Assembly: GCA_039821645.1 (NCBI GenBank)
Contig: JBCBNU010000069.1
Location: forward strand, 1 to 11,225
DNA from: CALBPI01 sp039821645
Lineage (GTDB): Bacteria; Pseudomonadota; Gammaproteobacteria; Steroidobacterales; Woeseiaceae
Direction: 5' to 3'
DNA: 11,225 bases
Within the stretch, counting starts at the first letter, position 1. Each line of letters opens with the position of its first letter. Shown in pieces: positions 1 to 6,919 of the stretch. The position numbers and the translations under genes are program-made. Under the pieces are notes generated by a model that searched no databases, was not told the origin of the DNA, and worked only from the letters and a program-made list of their open reading frames with translations.

Positions 1-1530
1 GATTAAATCGGGCAAACCGATAGTCGCATAGATGAGGGTGAGCGCATCGTCGCAGTAAATTTCCCCTTCGCAGGATTTGGCAACTCGGTGGGCAAGTTCG
101 GTGTTACCTGACAAGTGAAACGAACCTGCGAGAACACCTTTCGCCAATGGGAAGGTGGGCGATATCCGTAACGCATCGCGGATCACACTTTCGACGCCGT
201 CGCGATCGTAAATACTCCGATAGGTCCCCTGGTAGTTAACTTTCAGGATCAACGATTCCGGATCCAATACGAGTGCTTGCTCCTGCGCTGCAAACGCGCC
301 GTCAATGTCGCCGAGACGCAGTAACGTCAATCCTTTGCCACGATAAGCGCTAGCGTTGTTTGGGTTAGCCTCGATCGCGCTATCGAACGCGCGCAATTGC
401 TCAAAAGGATTGTCGCGCCTCCCAAACATTATCCAGGCGCGTTCCGACAAGACATCCCAGTCGTCGGGAGCCAGCGATACCGCTCGATCGATGTGAGTTT
501 TCGCACGAAAATAACTGTGGCGAGGCTCCAGTGCACCGTACTCCCTTTGAAGCGTGTGCGCCTTGGCCAGTTTTGCGTGCGCGACTGCAAATTCGGGATC
601 GAGGGTGGTGGCTCGAGTCAGCCAGTCGATCGCATCATTGATGCCATCGACCGTTCGATCGGCGTAGGCCTCCCTACCCTTCAAAAACGCCTCGTAGGCT
701 TCGGTTGAGTCGGTGGGACGGTCCGCTGTATTTGGCAAAATGTCGAGCTGGCCGTAGAGCTCCAGCACGATTGCTTGAGAAATCTCATCCTGAATCTTGA
801 AAATGTTTTCTGCCGTCAATGGTCGATCGTATGTGCCGGACCAGATGTGTTCATCCGATGTTGCTTTGATCAGCTGCGCAGTGATTCGAAGTGTTTCGCC
901 CGCTTTGCGAATGCTTCCCTCGAGAATGTGTTCAACGCTCAGTGCTTGCGCGATTTCAGAAACGCTGGCGTTTTTTGACTTGAACGAAAATGAAGAGGTT
1001 CGAGATGCCACGCGCAGCCCATCGACGCGGGACAACACGTTCAACAGCTCCTCCGAGATGCCGTCAGAGAAGTACTCTTGATCACCGGCGGGAGAAAAAT
1101 CCTCAAAAGGTAGGACTGCGATCGACTGGAGTCTGCCTGGCACCGGGTTCGAAACAGCGTCCACCGAGACTTGCTGCGATCGCCTAACGTCCTCTCCAAA
1201 AAACCGCTGCCCTAACAAGAGACCGCCGATAACAATCAGTCCCGCGACAATAGCGAAATCGAGGATGGCCTTGCCGGAATTTGGTGTCTCGGGTGATGCT
1301 TCTGTCCGCTTCACACCCTCCGGAGTCAGATCAAATGCCCAGGCGAACAGGATAGCGATCGGAAACCCAAGTAGGAGCAGCGATACCACCATTCCGGCGA
1401 ACCACTCCGGCAGGCTGAGAGCGTCTTGCAGTTCGCCCGCCAGCTGGACGAGAAGCCATCCAACGACGGCGTACATGCCCGCCACCCTAAAGACATGTCG
1501 ACGACGGAGCTCGTTTATTATTTTTTTCAA
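1..1530 (-). CDS. TolB-like/TPR repeat membrane protein (C-terminal part beyond window edge)
   Basis: The reverse strand is open from a TTG at 1528-1530 to the window edge, giving 510 codons with no stop, so the 3' end is missing. The N-terminus (KKIINELRRRHVFRV...) matches the usual opening of gammaproteobacterial TolB-like/TPR proteins, which supports the TTG; no in-frame ATG lies just upstream and the next ATG is residue 19. Membrane segments are at about residues 17-37, 45-66 and 89-108. A TolB-like domain begins with SIAVLPFEDFS at 136, followed by YFSDGISEEL and EGSIRK, and runs to about 225. TPR-type helical repeats follow from about 245 (for example 'DGAFAAQEQALVLDP'). I see no DNA-binding or nucleotide-cyclase domain at the N-terminus, where relatives often carry one. 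The role is probably a membrane-attached periplasmic or cytoplasmic scaffold or signalling protein; the substrate is unknown. Family is well supported, function is not. Confidence 0.85.
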   Translation of the reverse strand, partial: MKKIINELRRRHVFRVAGMYAVVGWLLVQLAGELQDALSLPEWFAGMVVSLLLLGFPIAILFAWAFDLTPEGVKRTEASPETPNSGKAILDFAIVAGLIVIGGLLLGQRFFGEDVRRSQQVSVDAVSNPVPGRLQSIAVLPFEDFSPAGDQEYFSDGISEELLNVLSRVDGLRVASRTSSFSFKSKNASVSEIAQALSVEHILEGSIRKAGETLRITAQLIKATSDEHIWSGTYDRPLTAENIFKIQDEISQAIVLELYGQLDILPNTADRPTDSTEAYEAFLKGREAYADRTVDGINDAIDWLTRATTLDPEFAVAHAKLAKAHTLQREYGALEPRHSYFRAKTHIDRAVSLAPDDWDVLSERAWIMFGRRDNPFEQLRAFDSAIEANPNNASAYRGKGLTLLRLGDIDGAFAAQEQALVLDPESLILKVNYQGTYRSIYDRDGVESVIRDALRISPTFPLAKGVLAGSFHLSGNTELAHRVAKSCEGEIYCDDALTLIYATIGLPDLI

Positions 1531-1631
1531 TTTTATTAGGGCCTTAACCCATGTCGATCCGGACTTGCACGAGTGTCCCACGAGCGCTAACCATGCTCAA
1601 GTTTAGCAATGTGCCGCCGATATCTCATGAG

Positions 1632-2726
1632 ATGAAGCGCCGCAAACTCAGTCTGGAAGAACTGCCACCCGTCATGCTCGCCGTTGTCGGCGTTCTTGGT
1701 ATCGGTCCGATGGGGGTATATCGCCTCGTGGAAGGCGATTACGTGATCGCGGCATTCGACTTCGGATTCGTTGCCGGTTTCGTTGCGATTCTCTGGGGCG
1801 TTTATGTGAAGCGCGCCATGCGGCCAGCGAGTATTGCGATGGCCTTGATCGCGATCATCACCGCGGTGGTCTCGGTCCGAGTGCGTGGCGGAGATCAGGT
1901 GGTCTGGATGTACCCCGCACTGGTGGCCTTGTTCTATTTGATGAAACCAAAGGAAGCGGCGGTCGTGTCAGTGATCGCCATGGCACTGGTAATGCCAGTT
2001 ATATTCGGCGATCGGAGTTTCGGCGAAGTCGCTGTGCTGATCGCTTCGCTTGCCGTCACTATTTGTTTATCCGTTGCATTTTCGGCGCTCACCTGGGAGC
2101 AACGGCGTGAGCTGCGTGCACGTACGCTCATTGATCCGCTGACGGGCGCAGGAAACCGAAGAGCGTTGACTGAAGACCTCGAAGGACGAATCGCCAAAGC
2201 AAAAGACGACGAAGAGAATTTCGTCTTGATCATGCTAGACGTAGATCATTTCAAGTCGGTCAATGACGAGTACGGTCATGCCACCGGCGATACGGTTCTG
2301 CAGACGATCGCGAAGACGCTGCGCGAGAATATTGGCCCGCAAGACGCGTTCTACCGCGTTGGTGGCGAAGAGTTCGTTATCGTCTCTGGAGAAACCGGAC
2401 TTGGCGGGGCCAGCAAGCTTGCCGAGACCTTAAGAATAACGATCGCCGAGACAGTGCTTCGCAAGCCAGCGTCGAAGGAGACTTTCTCCGTGACGGCGTC
2501 TTTCGGGTTGGCTGAGTACGGTCGACAGGAATCGATGGATAGCCTCTATAAGCGGGCAGATGACGCTTTGTATGAGGCGAAACGTAGTGGTCGCAACTGC
2601 CTGCATTCCTCAGAACGCACAGTCAGCCTGAGTGGCACCGCAAACTATCTTGCATTACCGCGTGTGCTCGGCGAGTTGGTCGACGAAGACGCCGAAGATA
2701 CTCAATCGTTCAGCGAGGCGTCCTGA
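1632..2726 (+). CDS. Membrane diguanylate cyclase, six TM helices plus GGDEF domain
   Basis: This makes cyclic di-GMP from two GTP at the inner membrane. With the start at 1632 the protein has 364 residues. Six hydrophobic segments lie at about 12-32, 37-59, 65-83, 91-104, 107-124 and 131-154, then a short linker and a GGDEF domain from DPLTGAGNRR (168-177). The metal-binding LDVDHFKSVND is at 202-212 and the active-site GGEEF at 244-248. The allosteric I-site, normally RxxD five residues before GGEEF, reads GPQD (235-238), so its arginine is absent. The last 35-40 residues after NCLH are acidic and not part of the domain. Upstream in-frame ATGs at 1551 and 1593 are possible; 1551 would leave only 20 bp to the divergent neighbour and would add a poorly conserved-looking leader, so I prefer 1632, with moderate certainty. 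The membrane part is an unassigned sensor of MASE-like layout. The 3' end overlaps the convergent methyltransferase gene by 25 bp. Confidence 0.93.
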   Translation: MKRRKLSLEELPPVMLAVVGVLGIGPMGVYRLVEGDYVIAAFDFGFVAGFVAILWGVYVKRAMRPASIAMALIAIITAVVSVRVRGGDQVVWMYPALVALFYLMKPKEAAVVSVIAMALVMPVIFGDRSFGEVAVLIASLAVTICLSVAFSALTWEQRRELRARTLIDPLTGAGNRRALTEDLEGRIAKAKDDEENFVLIMLDVDHFKSVNDEYGHATGDTVLQTIAKTLRENIGPQDAFYRVGGEEFVIVSGETGLGGASKLAETLRITIAETVLRKPASKETFSVTASFGLAEYGRQESMDSLYKRADDALYEAKRSGRNCLHSSERTVSLSGTANYLALPRVLGELVDEDAEDTQSFSEAS

Positions 2727-3493
2727 GTCTCAGCCGGTTTCCGGAACAGCATGAGATGCTGCTGCGGGAGTGCGTCGATCGTTTCGACCCACTCCAGGCC
2801 AATCGCATCCATTTCCAACTTGGATTGCGCTTCCGTCATCTTGTGCAAGCGCTTGATAGGCACCGTGGGATCTTCACCGCGGTATTCGACAAGCGCGAGT
2901 AATCCGCCTGGTTTGAGCCCTTTCACGATGCCGATTCCCATCTCATAGGGATACGAGAACTCATGATAGGCGTCGACGATCAGCGCGAGATCTACGCTAT
3001 TCGCAGGGAGGGTTGGGTCGGATTCCGTGCTGAGCAAGGGATCAACATTGGCAGGGGCGCCCTCCTCCTGTCGAGCTTTGATGATGTCCAGCATTTCCTG
3101 CTGAATATCGACCGCAATCACTCGGCCTTCGCTTGCCTTCCGGGCCATCGGGAAGCTGAAGTAGCCCGTCCCCGCGCCGATGTCCGCGATCACGCTATCG
3201 GGCTTAATGGGCAGTAGTTCAATGAGAAGATCGGTGCGCTCGGTTCTCTCGCGTTCCGGTCGTTCTAACCATCCGGCCCCTCGATGACCCATCACATGGG
3301 AAATCTCGCGACCGAGGTATCGCTTTCCAATGCCGTCATAGTTCGGGGCGCCTTGCTCGTAGCGCGGTTCGGTTTCGGATGGCGCGGGAGCCGCCGCGAT
3401 ACTCTCTGAGACCTCAGCACCGCATCCACTGGCTAGAGCCAATGTGATTGCGACGATCAAAGGAAACTGCAGTCGGGATCTGGTGTTTTGCAT
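2702..3493 (-). CDS. Class I SAM-dependent methyltransferase with N-terminal export signal
   Basis: The protein has 263 residues. SAM-binding motif I is DIGAGTGYF (104-112), and the acidic strand-2 residue is in VIAVDIQQEM (Asp129). The segment VDLALIVDAYHEFSYPYEM (167-185) and the KPGGLLALVEYRGEDP segment (194-209) complete a Rossmann methyltransferase core. VMGHRGAGWLERPERE (67-82) precedes the core and belongs to the same family signature as I remember it. The N-terminus has basic residues, a hydrophobic run at 10-22 and LASGC at 20-24, which resembles a lipobox although Ala rather than Leu sits at -3. An Ala/Pro/Glu-rich stretch follows, typical of an exported linker. Export of a SAM enzyme is puzzling because SAM is cytoplasmic. 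The substrate is unknown. No clear ribosome-binding site precedes the ATG. Start and family are well supported; location is inferred. Confidence 0.88.
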   Translation of the reverse strand: MQNTRSRLQFPLIVAITLALASGCGAEVSESIAAAPAPSETEPRYEQGAPNYDGIGKRYLGREISHVMGHRGAGWLERPERERTERTDLLIELLPIKPDSVIADIGAGTGYFSFPMARKASEGRVIAVDIQQEMLDIIKARQEEGAPANVDPLLSTESDPTLPANSVDLALIVDAYHEFSYPYEMGIGIVKGLKPGGLLALVEYRGEDPTVPIKRLHKMTEAQSKLEMDAIGLEWVETIDALPQQHLMLFRKPAETQDASLND

Positions 3494-3576
3494 TAAATCA
3501 ACGTCCGGGAAGCGTGTTTATGGATTCGCGAGTTTTTGATGGGCGGATGCGAGCACGCGCAGTGTAAACTTACGTT

Positions 3577-4950
3577 ATGGCATCACGCACCATTGAGACC
3601 TTTAACCCTGCCACTGGTTTGCCGAGAGCGGTATTTCCACTGCTTGATGACGCCGCACTTGAGCAGCGACTGGAGACGGCGTATGCCGCGACAAACCAGG
3701 CGAGACAGACCGCATTGTCAGATCGCTTAAGCTGGTTGGAAAATGCAGCACGATTGCTTCGCGAGCGCCGTCCCATGTTGGCCGCCATCATGACGGATGA
3801 GATGGGCAAACCATTAGCGGCGGCCGAAGGAGAGATCGAAAAGTGTGCGTGGGTCTGCGAGTTCTACGCTCAGAATGCAGAAAGCTTCCTGCAGGACCAA
3901 ACTGTTTCAACAAGCGCCGGCCGCAGTTTCGTCCGGCCCCTCTCGCTGGGCGTCATTCTGGCAGTAATGCCGTGGAACTTCCCGTTTTGGCAGGTCTTTC
4001 GATTTGCTGCGCCGGCGTTGGCGGCGGGCAATGTCGTCTTGCTGAAGCATGCGCCGAATACCTTTGAATGTAGCCTCGCCATTGAACAACTATTGATCGA
4101 CTCCGGCGTCCCGGAAGCGCTATTTCAGTCATTGTTGATCGACGTCGATCAGACGCAACGCCTTCTGGCCGACGAGCGTGTCGCCGCTGCAACATTGACT
4201 GGCTCGGAACGCGCCGGCGCGGCAGTGGCTGCCACGGCAGGCACGCATCTGAAGAAGGTGGTGCTCGAATTGGGCGGTTCCGACGCTTTCATCGTGATGC
4301 CGAGCGCCGATATGGACGCTGCTGTCAAGGCCGCGTGTCGTGGGCGCCTTCAAAATAGCGGGCAATCATGCATCGCGGCGAAACGCATGATCGTGCATGA
4401 GGCGGTCTACGACCAGTTTGTCGGCAAGCTGATGGAAGGGTTTTCGAAATACGTCGTTGGCGATCCCACCGATCCTGCAACGACGCTCGGCCCACTCGCA
4501 ACGCAAGCAATCCTCGACTCCGTAAACCAGCAGGTCGGCGAAACGGCATCAGCGGGCGCGCGGTTGCGATCGACAGGGATATCCATACCCGAACAAGGGT
4601 TCTTTTGCGCACCGGCTATTCTCGAGGACGTGCCACTTGATGCACCTGCAGCCGTTGACGAAGTGTTTGGTCCCGTAGCCTCTGTCTTCCGCGTCGCCAC
4701 ATTTGATGACGCGATCAATCTCGCCAATCGCAGCCGCTACGGGCTGGGGTCGGTTCTGTTTAGCAAGGACCAGCAAGAGATTGAGTACGCGTTCAGTGCC
4801 ATTGATGCCGGGGCAACCTTCATCAACACCATCACAGCCTCTGACCCGAGGATTCCGTTCGGCGGGATCAAGGCCTCAGGCTACGGGCGCGAACTCGCCG
4901 ACATCGGCATGTATGAGTTTATGAACTTGAAGACCTGTTGGGTCGCCTGA
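3577..4950 (+). CDS. sad: NAD(P)-dependent succinate-semialdehyde dehydrogenase, Sad/YneI type
   Basis: Oxidises succinate semialdehyde to succinate, the last step of GABA or related amine breakdown, in the cytoplasm. The 457 residues cover a complete aldehyde dehydrogenase. LGVILAVMPWNFPFWQV and LLKHAPN match E. coli Sad (YneI) closely from memory, as do TLTGSERAG and LELGGSDAFIV. The general-base Glu231 and the catalytic Cys265 in NSGQSCIAAKR are 34 residues apart, the normal spacing. EVFGPVA and FGGIKASGYGREL near the C-terminus are also standard. The closeness to Sad rather than GabD points to NAD+, but other short semialdehydes are possible substrates. It stands alone on this strand: no GABA transaminase is next to it. 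Its ATG lies 83 bp from the divergent methyltransferase start with no strong ribosome-binding site, and its stop is 3 bp from the convergent DUF1295 stop. Confidence 0.93.
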   Translation: MASRTIETFNPATGLPRAVFPLLDDAALEQRLETAYAATNQARQTALSDRLSWLENAARLLRERRPMLAAIMTDEMGKPLAAAEGEIEKCAWVCEFYAQNAESFLQDQTVSTSAGRSFVRPLSLGVILAVMPWNFPFWQVFRFAAPALAAGNVVLLKHAPNTFECSLAIEQLLIDSGVPEALFQSLLIDVDQTQRLLADERVAAATLTGSERAGAAVAATAGTHLKKVVLELGGSDAFIVMPSADMDAAVKAACRGRLQNSGQSCIAAKRMIVHEAVYDQFVGKLMEGFSKYVVGDPTDPATTLGPLATQAILDSVNQQVGETASAGARLRSTGISIPEQGFFCAPAILEDVPLDAPAAVDEVFGPVASVFRVATFDDAINLANRSRYGLGSVLFSKDQQEIEYAFSAIDAGATFINTITASDPRIPFGGIKASGYGRELADIGMYEFMNLKTCWVA

Positions 4951-4953
4951 ACC

Positions 4954-5841
4954 CTAGAGTCTCGGAATCAGTACCGGAGTGCGAGCCTTGTAGGCTTCGT
5001 AGTCTTCCTGGCCTCCCCACTTCTCGTCGGAACGCTGCTCCAGCAGTGGGATGCCGCTCACTTTGGTCAGCAGGAACGTGACGAAGACGGGGGAAATCAG
5101 CGTGACGTATTGCCACCCCTCCAGGATCGGGAACGCGAGTATGGCGATACCCAGCCAAAGCACGATCTCGCCGAAATAGTTCGGATGTCGAGACCGCGAC
5201 CACAGACCGACGTCTATAAACTTGCCTGCATTCTCTGGATTCTCGCGGAAGCGTGATTTCTGTCGGTCGGAGACGACCTCTATGATGAAACCAATTAGCC
5301 AAACCGCAATGCCAATGTAACCAATAATGCCGAGCGGTTTGGTGTTGGTGCCCGTAATGATAGCGAGCGCTGCGGCGACAGTCAGGACAACCCACAGGCC
5401 TTGTAAAGTCCACGCCATCAGGAATCTTAGTGGTCTTGTCTTAATGTCATCGAAACGACCGTCTTTGCCATCTTTCGATATTCGGCGGAACAGGAACAAT
5501 GCGAGACGAGACGACCAAATCACAACAAATGCCGAAGCGACCCGCGCACGATTATCCATTTCTGGGGACAGGTTTACCGCTACCAGTATGACGCTGATGT
5601 AGCTCAGCCCACCGGTCAAGTCGTAGAATTTTTCCGTCTTCGCTATTGAGCTTGGGATGAATACGAGCCAGTTAATGGCGTAGGCCAAACCCGCACAGAC
5701 TGCGAAAACGGGCAGTCCGTTATAAGTCGCACTGCCTTGACTGCCGCCCAAAGCGACCAACGCGCCCAGGGTTATGGCAATAATGATGGCGATCAGGATT
5801 TGTAAGTTGCTGCGAGTCTCTTCGGTCTTGGTTTCTGTCAT
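4954..5841 (-). CDS. DUF1295 integral membrane protein (steroid 5-alpha-reductase/ICMT-like fold)
   Basis: The protein has 295 residues and about seven or eight hydrophobic segments (roughly 13-32, 42-62, 78-90, 101-118, 142-162, 170-190, 224-240, 245-260). The diagnostic region is at 191-225: SDRQKSRFR, then NPENAGKF, then GLWSRSRHPNYFGE. The RHPNYFGE motif is the conserved core of DUF1295 and related steroid-reductase/isoprenylcysteine methyltransferase-like proteins, where it binds a nucleotide cofactor (NADPH or SAM). NWLVFIPSSIAKTEKFYD (57-74) is another DUF1295 signature. A lipid or steroid-like double-bond reductase role is possible but unproven. Its ATG overlaps the stop of the upstream NhaR-like gene by ATGA, so the two are almost certainly co-transcribed and translationally coupled, which suggests a functional link to the regulator. 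Confidence 0.88.
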   Translation of the reverse strand: MTETKTEETRSNLQILIAIIIAITLGALVALGGSQGSATYNGLPVFAVCAGLAYAINWLVFIPSSIAKTEKFYDLTGGLSYISVILVAVNLSPEMDNRARVASAFVVIWSSRLALFLFRRISKDGKDGRFDDIKTRPLRFLMAWTLQGLWVVLTVAAALAIITGTNTKPLGIIGYIGIAVWLIGFIIEVVSDRQKSRFRENPENAGKFIDVGLWSRSRHPNYFGEIVLWLGIAILAFPILEGWQYVTLISPVFVTFLLTKVSGIPLLEQRSDEKWGGQEDYEAYKARTPVLIPRL

Positions 5842-6767
5842 GAAGCTTCCGCCGCCGGCCAGTTTGACTCGGCAAACAGATCGATTCTCGCTTGCTCTGT
5901 AATCTTCACAACGGCCGGATGTTTGAGTTTTCGTTCGGGTGAGATCGCATAGTAACTCTCCGTCAGCGACTCTGTCCTGCCGATCACTGTTGTCCGATAC
6001 ATCTTACAAATCTCGGTCTCGATCGCAGAGGGCCCGAGGAATACACCCACACCCGCCTCGCCGAGCGCCTTCATCAATGCGCTGTCTGCGATTTCACCGA
6101 CAATGTTGGGGACGACATCCATATTGTCGAACCAATCGTCAATCCGCCGGCGCAGCGCGGTCGCAGGAGTCGGCAGGAGGAACGGAAGCTCAGCAAGACA
6201 GTCGGGGAACCCATCCTTGGCTGCCTCTGAAATTGACTCTGATGCAAAAAAGGACAACCCGCTTTCGCCCAGTCGATGGTTGTAAGCGCGTAAGCTCAAT
6301 CCCTGCGGTAGTGGCTGGTCCGACAGCACGATATCGAGTTTGTGGGTGGCGAGATCGCCAAGCAGATCGCCTAGCGTGGCCTCGTAACACTTAAGACGGA
6401 TGGGCTCTGCCACCTCAAACGCCGGCGCCAGGATTCGCTCGGCGATAAGCTTCGGCATCGAACTGACCATACCGACTTTGAATGTCAAGGCACCGCCTTG
6501 TGCTTCGCCATGCACAACGTTGGCGAGCTCGGCGCCGAGGGTGAAGATCTCATCGGCATATTCATAGACCATTTCGCCGAAGTCAGTCAGTTCCAATCGA
6601 CGTCCGACTCGGTTGAAGAGCTGGCGGCCCATCGACTCTTCCAACATGCGTAGTTGACCACTGATGGTCTGTGGAGTGATGTGCATGGCCTCAGCCGCTG
6701 CTGCCATACTGCCTTCGCGTGCCACTGCCCAGAAATACTGCAGATGGCTGTAGTTGAGATGTCTCAT
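5838..6767 (-). CDS. nhaR: NhaR-like LysR-family transcriptional regulator
   Basis: A DNA-binding regulator of 309 residues. The N-terminal winged helix-turn-helix reads NYSHLQYFWAVAREGSM, then AEAMHITPQTISGQLRMLEE and GRQLFNRVGRRLELTDFGE, aligning nearly residue for residue with what I recall of E. coli NhaR, the activator of the Na+/H+ antiporter gene nhaA. The effector domain also matches: EPIRLKCYEATLGDLLGDL, HKLDIVLSDQPLP and ALMKALGEAGVGVFLGPS. The start is set by an ATG at 6767 with GGAG 8 nt upstream; a GTG three codons earlier would overlap that site. There is no nhaA here. The gene is first in a two-gene unit with DUF1295 and diverges from modA, so it may act on the shared dyad-rich gap. 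Family certain; identity as the true NhaR orthologue less so. Confidence 0.92.
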   Translation of the reverse strand: MRHLNYSHLQYFWAVAREGSMAAAAEAMHITPQTISGQLRMLEESMGRQLFNRVGRRLELTDFGEMVYEYADEIFTLGAELANVVHGEAQGGALTFKVGMVSSMPKLIAERILAPAFEVAEPIRLKCYEATLGDLLGDLATHKLDIVLSDQPLPQGLSLRAYNHRLGESGLSFFASESISEAAKDGFPDCLAELPFLLPTPATALRRRIDDWFDNMDVVPNIVGEIADSALMKALGEAGVGVFLGPSAIETEICKMYRTTVIGRTESLTESYYAISPERKLKHPAVVKITEQARIDLFAESNWPAAEAS

Positions 6768-6775
6768 CGTTAGCA

Positions 6776-6779
6776 CTCC
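6776..6779 (-). promoter_or_regulatory. Ribosome-binding site of the NhaR-like gene
   Basis: GGAG on the reverse strand lies 8 nt before the ATG at 6767. It decides the start in favour of this ATG over the GTG at 6774-6776, which it would overlap. Confidence 0.7.
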
Positions 6780-6812
6780 GCTTACACCGGAAAATCCGAG
6801 GGTACTACATGC

Positions 6813-6835
6813 AATTCATCGAAAAACACTGAATT
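6813..6835. promoter_or_regulatory. Candidate operator: dyad AATTCA-N11-TGAATT
   Basis: A perfect 6-bp inverted repeat with an 11-bp spacer in the gap between the divergent NhaR-like gene and modA. LysR-family sites are interrupted dyads of similar size placed near the regulator's own start, so this fits autoregulation, though the classical T-N11-A register is not exact. It does not resemble the TATATA-type ModE box. Seen directly; function inferred. Confidence 0.4.
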
Positions 6836-6844
6836 CGGACGGAA

Positions 6845-6872
6845 TCGAATAAAACGTGTCTATGATTCGAAT
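6845..6872. promoter_or_regulatory. Second candidate operator: TCGAAT-N14-ATTCGA with palindrome ATTCGAAT
   Basis: A perfect 6-bp inverted repeat separated by 14 bp, the right arm lying within the 8-bp palindrome ATTCGAAT (6865-6872). It sits 48-75 bp before the modA start and overlaps the candidate -10 box. Together with the dyad at 6813-6835 and a GAATTC at 6831 it forms a cluster of GAAT/ATTC half-sites. Binding protein unknown; the adjacent LysR regulator is the obvious candidate. Confidence 0.35.
6861..6866 (+). promoter_or_regulatory. Candidate -10 box for modABC
   Basis: TATGAT matches the sigma-70 -10 consensus at five of six bases and lies 53 bp before the modA start. No convincing -35 hexamer is present 16-18 bp upstream, which would suit an activator-dependent promoter. 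Weak evidence. Confidence 0.3.
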
Positions 6873-6919
6873 TTCTCGATGTCATAGCGAGTCCTAGATC
6901 ACTGTGAGACCATCCACGG

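Noticed and set aside
397..1606. Several forward open frames of 65-113 codons
   Set aside because: They are antisense to the TolB-like/TPR gene, whose reverse-strand translation has clear TolB-like and TPR motifs throughout.
1551..1631. Longer N-terminus for the diguanylate cyclase
   Set aside because: The 27 extra residues look unstructured and would leave 20 bp for two divergent promoters. Not excluded, since TTAGGG lies 9 nt before the ATG at 1551.
4919..5413. Reverse-strand open frame of 164 codons
   Set aside because: It lies in another frame inside the DUF1295 gene; its translation is rich in Arg/His/Pro with no membrane or domain pattern.
6777..6919. Molybdenum cofactor riboswitch or ModE box upstream of modA
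   Set aside because: No TATATA-type ModE arms and no long conserved stem structure could be seen in this gap.
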